A DNA stretch of 64,000 nucleotides from Tenodera sinensis (Eukaryota > Arthropoda > Insecta > Mantodea > Mantidae), in contig CM060968.1 of assembly GCA_030765045.1 (NCBI GenBank), positions 112,123,404-112,187,403 on the forward strand, read 5' to 3'. Position numbers and translations under genes: made by a program. The notes beneath the pieces were generated by a model. The model was not told where the DNA came from and did no database searches. It was given only the letters and a program-made list of their open reading frames with translations. Below are positions 1 to 13,700 of the stretch, piece after piece. Position 1 is the first letter of the stretch; each line of letters opens with the position of its first letter.

Positions 1-884
1 CTCGAATCCAACAAAAACTGCGCCCTGCGGTCTTTACTGAGCCTCAGAGACGCTTTGAGACAAGTGATACAAAAATCGGAGAATGTCGTAAATTAGAGTG
101 AAATTGCTTCAAACAAGCGAATTATCGCGAAACAACACCTGCTCGAATCCGACAAAACTATGCCCTGCCGACTCTATCCTCGGACACGGTTTGAAACAAT
201 TGTTACAAAAATCAGGGAATGTGAAAAATTAGAGTGAAATTGCTTCAAACAAGCGAATTATCGCGAAACAACACCTGCTCGAATCCAACAAAAACTGTGC
301 CCTGCCGTCTCTACTGAGCCTCAGAGACGCTTTTAGACAAGTGTTACAAAAATCAGAGAATGTCATAAATTAGAGTGAAATTGCTTCAAACAAGTGAATT
401 ATCGCGAAACAACACCTGTTCGAATCCAACTAAAACTGTGCCCTGCCGTCTCTACTGAGCCTCAGAGACGCTTTGAGACAAGTGTTACAAAAATCAGAGA
501 ATGTCAAAAATTAGAGTGAAATTGCTTCAAACAAGCGAATTATCGCGAAACAACATTTTCTCGAATCCGACAAAAACTATGCCCTGCCGACTCTATTTAG
601 CGTCAGAGACGGTTTCAAACAATTGTTACAAAAATCAGAGAATGTGAAAAATTAGAGTGAAATTGCTTCAAACAAGCGAATTATCGCGAAACAACACCTG
701 CTCGAATCCAACAAAAACTGTGCCCTGCCGTCTCTACTGAGCCTCAGAGACGCTTTTAGACAAGTGTTACAAAAATCAGAGAATGTCATAAATTAGAGTG
801 AAATTGCTTCAAACAAGCGAATTATCGCGAAACAACACCTTCTCGAATCCGACAAAAACTATGCCTGCCGTCACTATTTAGCCT

Positions 885-3800
885 CAGAGACGGTTTGAAA
901 CAATTGTTACAGAAATCAGACAATGTCAAAAATTAGAGTGAAATTGCTTCAAACAAGCGAATTATCGCGAAACAACACCTGCTCGAATCCAACAAAAACT
1001 GCGTCCTGGCGTCTCTACTGAGCCTCAGAGACGCTTTGAGACAAGCGTTACAAAAATCAGAGAATGTCAAAAATTAGAGTGAAATTGCTTCAAACAAGCG
1101 AATTATAGCGAAACAACACCTGCTCGAATCCAACAAAAACTGTGGCCTGCTGTCTCTACCGAGCCTCAGAGACGCTTTGAGACAAGTGTTACAAAAATCA
1201 GGGAATGTCATAAATTAGGGTGAAATTGCTTCAAACATGCGAATTATCGCGAAACAACACCTGCTCGAATCCAACAATAACTGTGCCCTGCCGTCTCTAT
1301 TGAGGCTCAGAGTCGCTTTGAGACAAGTGTTTTAAGAATCAGAGAATGTCATAAATGAGAGTGAAATTGCTTCAAACAAGCGAATTATCGCGAAACAACA
1401 CCTGCTCGAATCCAACAAAAACTGTGCCCTGCCGTCTCTACTGAGCCTCAGAGACGCTTTTAAACAAGTGTTATAAAAATCAGAGAATGTCGTAAATTAG
1501 AGTGAAATTGCTTCAAACAAGCGAATTATCGCGAAACAACACCTGTTCGAATCCAACTAAAACTGTGCCCTGCCGACTCTATTTAGCCTCAGAGACAGTT
1601 TGAAACAATTGTTACAAAAATCAGAGAATGTGAAAAATTAGAGTGAAATTGCTTCAAACAAGCGAATTATCGCGAAACAACACCTGCTCGAATCCAACAA
1701 AAACTGTGCCCTGCCGTCTCTACTGAGCCTCAGAGACGCTTTGAGACAAGTGTTACAAAAAACAAAGAATGTCGTAAATTAGAGTGAAATTGCTTCAAAC
1801 AAGCGAATTATCGCGAAACAACACCTGCTCGAATCCAACAAAAACTGTGCCCTGCCGCATTTATTTAGCCTCAGAGACGGTTTGAAACAATTGTTACAGA
1901 AATCAGACAATGTCAAAAATTAGAGTGAAATTGCTTCAAACAAGCGAATTATCGCGAAGCAACACCTGCTCGAATCCAACAAAAACTGCGCCCTGCGGTC
2001 TTTACTGAGCCTCAGAGACGCTTTGAGACAAGTGATACAAAAATCGGAGAATGTCGTAAATTAGAGTGAAATTGCTTCAAACAAGCGAATTATCGCGAAA
2101 CAACACCTGCTCGAATCCGACAAAACTATGCCCTGCCGACTCTATCCTCGGACACGGTTTGAAACAATTGTTACAAAAATCAGGGAATGTGAAAAATTAG
2201 AGTGAAATTGCTTCAAACAAGCGAATTATCGCGAAACAACACCTGCTCGAATCCAACAAAAACTGTGCCCTGCCGTCTCTACTGAGCCTCAGTGACGCTT
2301 TTAGACAAGTGTTACAAAAATCAGAGAATGTCATAAATTAGAGTGAAATTGCTTCAAACAAGTGAATTATCGCGAAACAACACCTGTTCGAATCCAACTA
2401 AAACTGTGCCCTGCCGTCTCTACTGAGCCTCAGAGACGCTTTGAGACAAGTGTTACAAAAATCAGAGAATGTCAAAAATTAGAGTGAAATTGCTTCAAAC
2501 AAGCGAATTATCGCGAAACAACATTTTCTCGAATCCGACAAAAACTATGCCCTGCCGACTCTATTTAGCGTCAGAGACGGTTTCAAACAATTGTTACAAA
2601 AATCAGAGAATGTGAAAAATTAGAGTGAAATTGCTTCAAACAAGCGAATTATCGCGAAACAACACCTGCTCGAATCCAACAAAAACTGTGTCCTCCTGTC
2701 TCTACTGAGCCTCAGAGACGCTTTGAGACAAGTGTTACAAAAATCAAAGAATGTCGTAAATTAGAGTGAAATTGCTTCAAACAAGCGAATTATCGCGAAA
2801 CAACACCTGCTCGAATCCAACAAAAACTGTGCCCTGCCGTCTCTACTGAGCCTCAGAGACGCTTTGAGACAAGTGTTACAAAAATCAGAGAATGTCATAA
2901 ATTAGAGTGAAATTGCTTAAAACAATCGAATTATCGGGAAACAACATCTTCTCGAATCCGACAAAAACTATGCCCTGCCGACTCTATTTAGCCTCAGAGA
3001 CAGTTTGAAACAATTGTTACAAAAATCAGAGAATGTGAAAAATTAGAGTGAAATTGCTTCAAACAACCGAATTATCGCGAAACAACACCTCCTGGAATCC
3101 AACAAAATCTGTGCCCTGCTGTCTCTACTGAGCCTCAGAGACGCTTTGAGACAAGTGTTACAAAAATCAAAGAATGTCGTAAATTAGAGTGAAATTGCTT
3201 CAAACAAGCGAATTATCGCGAAACAACAGCTGCTCGAATCCAACAAAAACTGTGCCCTGCCGTCTCTACTGAGCCTCAGAGACGCTTTGAGACAAGTGTT
3301 ACAAAAATCAGAGAATGTCAAAAATTAGAGTGAAATTGCTTCAAACAAGCGAATTATCGCGAAACAACACCTTCTCGAATCCGACAAAAACTATGCCTGC
3401 CGACCCTATTTAGCCTCAGAGACGGTTTGAAACAATTGTTACAAAAATCAGAGAATGTGAAAAATTAGAGTGAAATTGCTTCAAACAAGCGAATTATCGC
3501 GAAACAACACCTGCTGGAATCCAACAAAAACTGTGCCCTGCCGTCTCTACTGAGCCTCAGAGACGCTTTGAGACAAGTGTTACAAAAATCAGAGATTGTC
3601 AAAAATTAGAGTGAAATTGCTTCAAACAAGCGAATTATCGCGAAACAACACCTTCTCGAATCCGACAAAAACTATATCCTGCCGACTCTATTTAGCCTCA
3701 GAGACGGTTTCAAACAATTGTTACAGAAATCAGACAATGTCAAAAATTAGAGTGAAATTGCTTCAAACAAGCGAATTATCGCGAAACAACACCTGCTGGA

Positions 3801-6800
3801 ATCCAACAAAAACTGCGTCCTGGCGTCTCTACTGAGCCTCAGAGACGCTTTGAGACAAGCGTTACAAAAATCAGAGAATGTCAAAAATTAGAGTGAAATT
3901 GCTTCAAACAAGCGAATTATCGCGAAACAACACCTGCTCGAATCCAACAAAAACCGTGCTCTGCTGTCTCTACTGAGCCTCAGAGACGCTTTGAGACAAG
4001 TGTTACAAAAATCAAAGAATGTAAATTAGAGTGAAATTGCTTCAAATAAGCGAATTATCGCGAAACAACACCTGCTCGAATCCAAGAAAAACTGCGCCCT
4101 GCTGTCTCTACTGAGCCTCAGAGACGCTTTGAGACAAGTGTTACAAAAAACAAAGAATGTCGTAAATTAGAGTGAAATTGCTTCAAACAAGCGAATTATC
4201 GCGAAACAACACCTGCTCGAATCCAACAAAAACTGTGCCCTGCCGCATTTATTTAGCCTCAGAGACGGTTTGAAACAATTGTTACAGAAATCAGACAATG
4301 TCAAAAATTAGAGTGAAATTGCTTCAAACAAGCGAATTATCGCGAAACAACACCTGCTCGAATCCAACAAAAACTGCGTCCTGGCGTCTCTACTGAGCCT
4401 CAGAGACGCTTTGAGACAAGCGTTACAAAAATCAGAGAATGTCAAAAATTAGAGTGAAATTGCTTCAAACAAGCGAATTATAGCGAAACAACACCTGCTC
4501 GAATCCAACAAAAACTGTGGCCTGCTGTCTCTACCGAGCCTCAGAGACGCTTTGAGACAAGTGTTACAAAAATCAGGGAATGTCATAAATTAGGGTGAAA
4601 TTGCTTCAAACATGCGAATTATCGCGAAACAACACCTGCTCGAATCCAACAATAACTGTGCCCTGCCGTCTCTATTGAGGCTCAGAGTCGCTTTGAGACA
4701 AGTGTTTTAAGAATCAGAGAATGTCATAAATGAGAGTGAAATTGCTTCAAACAAGCGAATTATCGCGAAACAACACCTGCTCGAATCCAACAAAAACTGT
4801 GCCCTGCCGTCTCTACTGAGCCTCAGAGACGCTTTTAAACAAGTGTTATAAAAATCAGAGAATGTCGTAAATTAGAGTGAAATTGCTTCAAACAAGCGAA
4901 TTATCGCGAAACAACACCTGTTCGAATCCAACTAAAACTGTGCCCTGCCGACTCTATTTAGCCTCAGAGACAGTTTGAAACAATTGTTACAAAAATCAGA
5001 GAATGTGAAAAATTAGAGTGAAATTGCTTCAAACAAGCGAATTATCGCGAAACAACACCTGCTCGAATCCAACAAAAACTGTGCCCTGCCGTCTCTACTG
5101 AGCCTCAGAGACGCTTTGAGACAAGTGTTACAAAAAACAAAGAATGTCGTAAATTAGAGTGAAATTGCTTCAAACAAGCGAATTATCGCGAAACAACACC
5201 TGCTCGAATCCAACAAAAACTGTGCCCTGCCGCATTTATTTAGCCTCAGAGACGGTTTGAAACAATTGTTACAGAAATCAGACAATGTCAAAAATTAGAG
5301 TGAAATTGCTTCAAACAAGCGAATTATCGCGAAGCAACACCTGCTCGAATCCAACAAAAACTGCGCCCTGCGGTCTTTACTGAGCCTCAGAGACGCTTTG
5401 AGACAAGTGATACAAAAATCGGAGAATGTCGTAAATTAGAGTGAAATTGCTTCAAACAAGCGAATTATCGCGAAACAACACCTGCTCGAATCCGACAAAA
5501 CTATGCCCTGCCGACTCTATCCTCGGACACGGTTTGAAACAATTGTTACAAAAATCAGGGAATGTGAAAAATTAGAGTGAAATTGCTTCAAACAAGCGAA
5601 TTATCGCGAAACAACACCTGCTCGAATCCAACAAAAACTGTGCCCTGCCGTCTCTACTGAGCCTCAGTGACGCTTTTAGACAAGTGTTACAAAAATCAGA
5701 GAATGTCATAAATTAGAGTGAAATTGCTTCAAACAAGTGAATTATCGCGAAACAACACCTGTTCGAATCCAACTAAAACTGTGCCCTGCCGTCTCTACTG
5801 AGCCTCAGAGACGCTTTGAGACAAGTGTTACAAAAATCAGAGAATGTCAAAAATTAGAGTGAAATTGCTTCAAACAAGCGAATTATCGCGAAACAACATT
5901 TTCTCGAATCCGACAAAAACTATGCCCTGCCGACTCTATTTAGCGTCAGAGACGGTTTCAAACAATTGTTACAAAAATCAGAGAATGTGAAAAATTAGAG
6001 TGAAATTGCTTCAAACAAGCGAATTATCGCGAAACAACACCTGCTCGAATCCAACAAAAACTGTGTCCTCCTGTCTCTACTGAGCCTCAGAGACGCTTTG
6101 AGACAAGTGTTACAAAAATCAAAGAATGTCGTAAATTAGAGTGAAATTGCTTCAAACAAGCGAATTATCGCGAAACAACACCTGCTCGAATCCAACAAAA
6201 ACTGTGCCCTGCCGTCTCTACTGAGCCTCAGAGACGCTTTGAGACAAGTGTTACAAAAATCAGAGAATGTCATAAATTAGAGTGAAATTGCTTAAAACAA
6301 TCGAATTATCGGGAAACAACATCTTCTCGAATCCGACAAAAACTATGCCCTGCCGACTCTATTTAGCCTCAGAGACAGTTTGAAACAATTGTTACAAAAA
6401 TCAGAGAATGTGAAAAATTAGAGTGAAATTGCTTCAAACAACCGAATTATCGCGAAACAACACCTCCTGGAATCCAACAAAATCTGTGCCCTGCTGTCTC
6501 TACTGAGCCTCAGAGACGCTTTGAGACAAGTGTTACAAAAATCAAAGAATGTCGTAAATTAGAGTGAAATTGCTTCAAACAAGCGAATTATCGCGAAACA
6601 ACAGCTGCTCGAATCCAACAAAAACTGTGCCCTGCCGTCTCTACTGAGCCTCAGAGACGCTTTGAGACAAGTGTTACAAAAATCAGAGAATGTCAAAAAT
6701 TAGAGTGAAATTGCTTCAAACAAGCGAATTATCGCGAAACAACACCTTCTCGAATCCGACAAAAACTATGCCTGCCGACCCTATTTAGCCTCAGAGACGG

Positions 6801-7720
6801 TTTGAAACAATTGTTACAAAAATCAGAGAATGTGAAAAATTAGAGTGAAATTGCTTCAAACAAGCGAATTATCGCGAAACAACACCTGCTGGAATCCAAC
6901 AAAAACTGTGCCCTGCCGTCTCTACTGAGCCTCAGAGACGCTTTGAGACAAGTGTTACAAAAATCAGAGATTGTCAAAAATTAGAGTGAAATTGCTTCAA
7001 ACAAGCGAATTATCGCGAAACAACACCTTCTCGAATCCGACAAAAACTATATCCTGCCGACTCTATTTAGCCTCAGAGACGGTTTCAAACAATTGTTACA
7101 GAAATCAGACAATGTCAAAAATTAGAGTGAAATTGCTTCAAACAAGCGAATTATCGCGAAACAACACCTGCTGGAATCCAACAAAAACTGCGTCCTGGCG
7201 TCTCTACTGAGCCTCAGAGACGCTTTGAGACAAGCGTTACAAAAATCAGAGAATGTCAAAAATTAGAGTGAAATTGCTTCAAACAAGCGAATTATCGCGA
7301 AACAACACCTGCTCGAATCCAACAAAAACCGTGCTCTGCTGTCTCTACTGAGCCTCAGAGACGCTTTGAGACAAGTGTTACAAAAATCAAAGAATGTAAA
7401 TTAGAGTGAAATTGCTTCAAATAAGCGAATTATCGCGAAACAACACCTGCTCGAATCCAAGAAAAACTGCGCCCTGCTGTCTCTACTGAGCCTCAGAGAC
7501 GCTTTGAGACAAGTGTTACAAAAAACAAAGAATGTCGTAAATTAGAGTGAAATTGCTTCAAACAAGCGAATTATCGCGAAACAACACCTGCTCGAATCCA
7601 ACAAAAACTGTGCCCTGCCGCATTTATTTAGCCTCAGAGACGGTTTGAAACAATTGTTACAGAAATCAGACAATGTCAAAAATTAGAGTGAAATTGCTTC
7701 AAACAAGCGAATTATCGCGA
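885..7720. repeat. Tandem higher-order satellite repeat, two ~3.4 kb copies
   Basis: Private variants recur exactly 3375 bp apart: the CATGCGAATT variant near 1237 and 4612, the CTGTGTCCTCCTG variant near 2690 and 6065, and AGAGATTGTC near 3594 and 6969. By eye the segments ~885-4345 and ~4260-7720 are almost identical. 3375 bp corresponds to about 24 monomers, so this is a higher-order unit amplified recently by unequal exchange. Boundaries are approximate. Confidence 0.85.
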
Positions 7721-10700
7721 AGCAACACCTGCTCGAATCCAACAAAAACTGCGCCCTGCCGTCTTTACTGAGCCTCAGAGACGCTTTGAGACAAGTGATA
7801 CAAAAATCGGAGAATGTCGTAAATTAGAGTGAAATTGCTTCAAACAAGCGAATTATCGCGAAACAACACCTGCTCGAATCCGACAAAACTATGCCCTGCC
7901 GACTCTATCCTCGGACACGGTTTAAAACAATTGTTACAAAAATCAGAGAATGTGAAAAATTAGAGTGAAATTGCTTCAAACAAGCGAATTATCGCGAAAC
8001 AACACCTGCTCGAATCCAACAAAAACTGTGCCCTGCCGTCTCTACTGAGCCTCAGAGATGCGTTTAGACAAGTGTTACAAAAATCAGAGAATGTCATAAA
8101 TTAGAGTGAAATTGCTTCAAACAAGTGAATTATCGCGAAACAACACCTGTTCGAATCCAACTAAAACTGTGCCCTGCCGTCTCTACTGAGCCTCAGAGAC
8201 GCTTTGAGACAAGTGTTACAAAAATCAGAGAATGTCAAAAATTAGAGTGAAATTGCTTCAAACAAGCGAATTATCGCGAAACAACACCTTCTCGAATCCG
8301 ACAAAAACTATGCCCTGCCGACTCTATTTAGCGTCAGAGACGGTTTCAAACAATTGTTACAAAAATCAGAGAATGTGAAAAATTAGAGTGAAATTGCTTC
8401 AAACAAGCGAATTATCGCGAAACAACACCTGCTCGAATCCAACAAAAACTGTGTCCTGCTGTCTCTACTGAGCCTCAGAGACGCTTTGAGACAAGTGTTA
8501 CAAAAATCAAAGAATGTCGTAAATTAGAGTGAAATTGCTTCAAACAAGCGAATTATCGCGAAACAACACCTGCTCGAATCCAACAAAAACTGTGCCCTGC
8601 CGTCTCTACTGAGCCTCAGAGACGCTTTGAGACAAGTGTTACAAAAATCAGAGAATGTCATAAATTAGAGTGAAATTGCTTAAAACAATCGAATTATCGG
8701 GAAACAACATCTTCTCGAATCCGACAAAAACTATGCCCTGCCGACTCTATTTAGCCTCAGAGACAGTTTGAAACAATTGTTACAAAAATCAGAGAATGTG
8801 AAAAATTAGAGTGAAATTGCTTCAAACAAGCGAATTATCGCGAAACAACACCTCCTGGAATCCAACAAAATCTGTGCCCTGCTGTCTCTACTGAGCCTCA
8901 GAGACGCTTTGAGACAAGTGTTACAAAAATCAAAGAATGTTGTAAATTAGAGTGAAATTGCTTCAAACAAGCGAATTATCGCGAAACAACACCTGCTCGA
9001 ATCCAACAAAAACTGTGCCCTGCCATCTCTACTGAGCCTCAGAGACGCTTTGAGACAAGTGTTACAAAAATCAGAGAATGTCAAAAATTAGAGTGAAATT
9101 GCTTCAAACAAGCGAATTATCGCGAAACAACACCTTCTCGAATCCGACAAAAACTATGCCTGCCGACCCTATTTAGCCTCAGAGACGGTTTGAAACAATT
9201 GTTACAAAAATCAGAGAATGTGAAAAATTAGAGTGAAATTGCTTCAAACAAGCGAATTATCGCGAAACAACACCTGCTGGAATCCAACAAAAACTGTGCC
9301 CTGCCGTCTCTACTGAGCCTCAGAGACGCTTTGAGACAAGTGTTACAAAAATCAGAGATTGTCAAAAATTAGAGTGAAATTGCTTCAAACAAGCGAATTA
9401 TCGCGAAACAACACCTCGAATCCGACAAAAACTATATCCTGCCGACTCTATTTAGCCTCAGAGACGGTTTCAAACAATTGTTACAGAAATCAGACAATGT
9501 CAAAAATTAGAGTGAAATTGCTTCAAACAAGCGAATTATCGCGAAACAACACCTGCTGGAATCCAACAAAAACTGCGTCCTGGCGTCTCTACTGAGCCTC
9601 AGAGACGCTTTAAGACAAGCGTTACAAAAATCAGAGAATGTCAAAAATTAGAGTGAAATTGCTTCAAACAAGCGAATTATCGCGAAACAACACCTGCTCG
9701 AATCCAACAAAAACTGTGCTCTGCTGTCTCTACTGAGCCTCAGAGACGCTTTGAGACAAGTGTTACAAAAATCAAAGAATGTCGTAAATTAGAGTGAAAT
9801 TGCTTCAAATAAGCGAATTATCGCGAAACAACACCTGCTCGAATCCAAGAAAAACTGTGCCCTGCCGTCTCTACTGAGCCTCAGAGACGCTTTGAGACAA
9901 GTGTTTCAAAAATCAGAGAATGTGAGAAATTAGATTGAAATTGCTTCAAACAAGCGAATTATCGCGAAACAACACCTGCTCGAATCCGACAAAAACTGTT
10001 CGCTGCCGCATTTATTTAGCCTCAGAGACGGTTTGAAACAATTGTTACAGAAATCAGACAATGTCAAAAATTAGAATGAAATTGCTTCAAACAAGCGAAT
10101 TATCGCGAAACAACACCTTATCGAATCCAACAAAAACTGCGCCCTGCCGTCTTTACTGAGCCTCAGAGACGCTTTGAGACAAGTGTTACAAAAATCAGAG
10201 AATGTCAAAAATTAGAGTGAAATTGCTTCAAACAAGCGAATTATCGCGAAACAACACCTGCTCGAATCCGACAAAAACTATGCCCTGCCGACTCTATTTA
10301 TCCTCAGACACGGTTTGAAACAATTGTTACAAAAACCAGAGAATGTGAAAAATTAGAGTGAAATTGCTTCAAACAAGCGAATTATCGCGAAACAACACCT
10401 GCTTGAATCCAACAAAAACTGTGGCCTGCTGTCTCTACCGGGCCTCAGAGACGCCTTGAGACAAGTGTTACAAAAATCAGAGAATGTCATAAATTAGGGT
10501 GAAATTGCTTCAAACAAGCGAATTATCGCGAAACAACACCTGGTCGAATCCAACAATAACTGTGCCCTGCCGTCTCTATTGAGGCTCAGAGTCGCTTTGA
10601 GACAAGTGTTTTAAGAATCAGAGAATGTCATAAATGAGAGTGAAATTGCTTCAAACAAGCCAATTATCGGGAAACAACACCTGCTCGAATCCAACAAAAA

Positions 10701-13700
10701 CTGTGCCCTGCCGTCTCTACTGAGCCTCAGAGACGCTTTTAAACAAGTGTTACAAAAATCAGAGAATGTCGTAAATTAGAGTGAAATTGCTTCAAACAAG
10801 CGAATTATCGCGAAACAACACCTGTTCGAATCCAACTAAAACTGTGCCCTGCCGTCTCTACTGAGCCTCAGAAACGCTTTGAGACAAGTGTTACAAAAAT
10901 CAGAGAATGTCAAAAATTAGAGTGAAATTGCTTCATACAAGCGAATTATCGCGAAACAACACCTTCTCGAATCCGACAAAAACTATGCCCTGCCGACTCT
11001 ATTTAGCCTCAGAGACGGTTTCAAACAATTGTTACAAAAATCAGAGAATGTGAAAAATTAGAGTGAAATTGCTTCAAACAAGCGAATTATCGCGAAACAA
11101 CACCTGCTCGAATCCAACAAAAACTGTGCCCTGCTGTCTCTACTGAGCCTCAGAGACGCTTTGAGACAAGTGTTACAAAAATCAAAGAATGTAAATTAGA
11201 GTGAAATTGCTTCAAACAAGCGAATTATCGCGAAACAACACCTGCTCGAATCCAACAAAAACTGCGCCCTGCCGTCTCTACTGAGCCTCAGAGACGCTTT
11301 TAAACAAGTGTTATAAAAATCAGAGAATGTCGTAAATTAGAGTGAAATTGCTTCAAACAAGCGAATTATCGCGAAACAACACCTGTTCGAATCCAACTAA
11401 AACTGTGCCCTGCCGTCCCTACTGAGCTCAGAAACGCTTTGAGACAAGTGTTACAAAAATCAGAGAATGTCAAAAATTAGAGTGAAATTGCTTCAAACAA
11501 GCGAATTATCGCGAAACAACACCTTCTCGAAACCGACAAAAACTATGCCCTGCCGACTCCATTTAGCCTCAGAGACGGTTTCAAACAATTGTTACAAAAA
11601 TCAGAGAATGTGAAAAATTAGAGTGAAATTGCTTCAAACAAGCGAATTATCGCGAAGCAACACCTGCTCGAATCCAACAAAAACTGTGCCCTGCTGTCTC
11701 TAGTGAGCCTCAGAGACGCTTTGAGACAAGTGTTACTAAAAACAAAGAATGTCGTAAATTAGAGTGAAATTGCTTCAAACAAGCGAATTATCGCGAAACA
11801 ACACCTGCTCGAATCCGACAAAAACTATGCCTGCCGACACTATTTAGCCTCAGAGACGGTTTGAAACAATTGTTACAGAAATCAGACAATGTCAAAAATT
11901 AGAGTGAAATTGCTTCAAACAAGCGAATTATCGCGAAACAACACCTGCTCGAATCCAACAAAAACTGCGTCCTGGCGTCTCTACTGAGCCTCAGAGACGC
12001 TTTGAGACAAGCGTTACAAAAATCAGAGAATGTCAAAAATTAGAGTGAAATTGCTTCAAACAAGCGAATTATAGCGAAACAACACCTGCTCGAATCCAAC
12101 AAAAACTGTGGCCTGCTGTCTCTACCGAGCCTCAGAGACGCTTTGAGACAAGTGTTACAAAAATCAGGGAATGTCATAAATTAGGGTGAAATTGCTTCAA
12201 ACAAGCGAATTATCGCGAAACAACACCTGCTCGAATCCAACAATAACTGTGCCCTGCCGTCTCTATTGAGGCTCAGAGTCGCTTTGAGACAAGTGTTTTA
12301 AGAATCAGAGAATGTCATAAATGAGAGTGAAATTGCTTCAAACAAGCGAATTATCGCGAAACAACACCTGCTCGAATCCAACAAAAACTGTGCCCTGCCG
12401 TCCCTACTGAGCTCAGAAACGCTTTGAGACAAGTGTTACAAAAATCAGAGAATGTCAAAAATTAGAGTGAAATTGCTTCAAACAAGCGAATTATCGTGAA
12501 ACAACACCTTCTCGAAACCGACAAAAACTATGCCCTGCCGACTCCATTTAGCCTCAGAGACGGTTTCAAACAATTGTTACAAAAATCAGAGAATGTGAAA
12601 AATTAGAGTGAAATTGCTTCAAAAAAGCGAATTATCGCGAAGCAACACCTGCTCGAATCCAACAAAAACTGTGCCCTGCTGTCTCTACTGAGCCTCAGAG
12701 ACGCTTTGAGACAAGTGTTACAAAAAACAAAGAATGTCGTAAATTAGAGTGAAATTGCTTCAAACAAGCGAATTATCGCGAAACAACACCTGCTCGAATC
12801 CAACAAAAACTGTGCCCTGCCGCATTTATTTAGCCTCAGAGACGGTTTGAAACAATTGTTACAGAAATCAGACAATGTCAAAAATTAGAGTGAAATTGCT
12901 TCAAACAAGCGAATTATCGCGAAGCAACACCTGCTCGAATCCAACAAAAACTGCGCCCTGCGGTCTTTACTGAGCCTCAGAGACGCTTTGAGACAAGTGA
13001 TACAAAAATCGGAGAATGTCGTAAATTAGAGTGAAATTGCTTCAAACAAGCGAATTATCGCGAAACAACACCTGCTCGAATCCGACAAAACTATGCCCTG
13101 CCGACTCTATCCTCGGACACGGTTTGAAACAATTGTTACAAAAATCAGGGAATGTGAAAAATTAGAGTGAAATTGCTTCAAACAAGCGAATTATCGCGAA
13201 ACAACACCTGCTCGAATCCAACAAAAACTGTGCCCTGCCGTCTCTACTGAGCCTCAGAGACGCTTTTAGACAAGTGTTACAAAAATCAGAGAATGTCATA
13301 AATTAGAGTGAAATTGCTTCAAACAAGTGAATTATCGCGAAACAACACCTGTTCGAATCCAACTAAAACTGTGCCCTGCCGTCTCTACTGAGCCTCAGAG
13401 ACGCTTTGAGACAAGTGTTACAAAAATCAGAGAATGTCAAAAATTAGAGTGAAATTGCTTCAAACAAGCGAATTATCGCGAAACAACATTTTCTCGAATC
13501 CGACAAAAACTATGCCCTGCCGACTCTATTTAGCGTCAGAGACGGTTTCAAACAATTGTTACAAAAATCAGAGAATGTGAAAAATTAGAGTGAAATTGCT
13601 TCAAACAAGCGAATTATCGCGAAACAACACCTGCTCGAATCCAACAAAAACTGTGTCCTCCTGTCTCTACTGAGCCTCAGAGACGCTTTGAGACAAGTGT

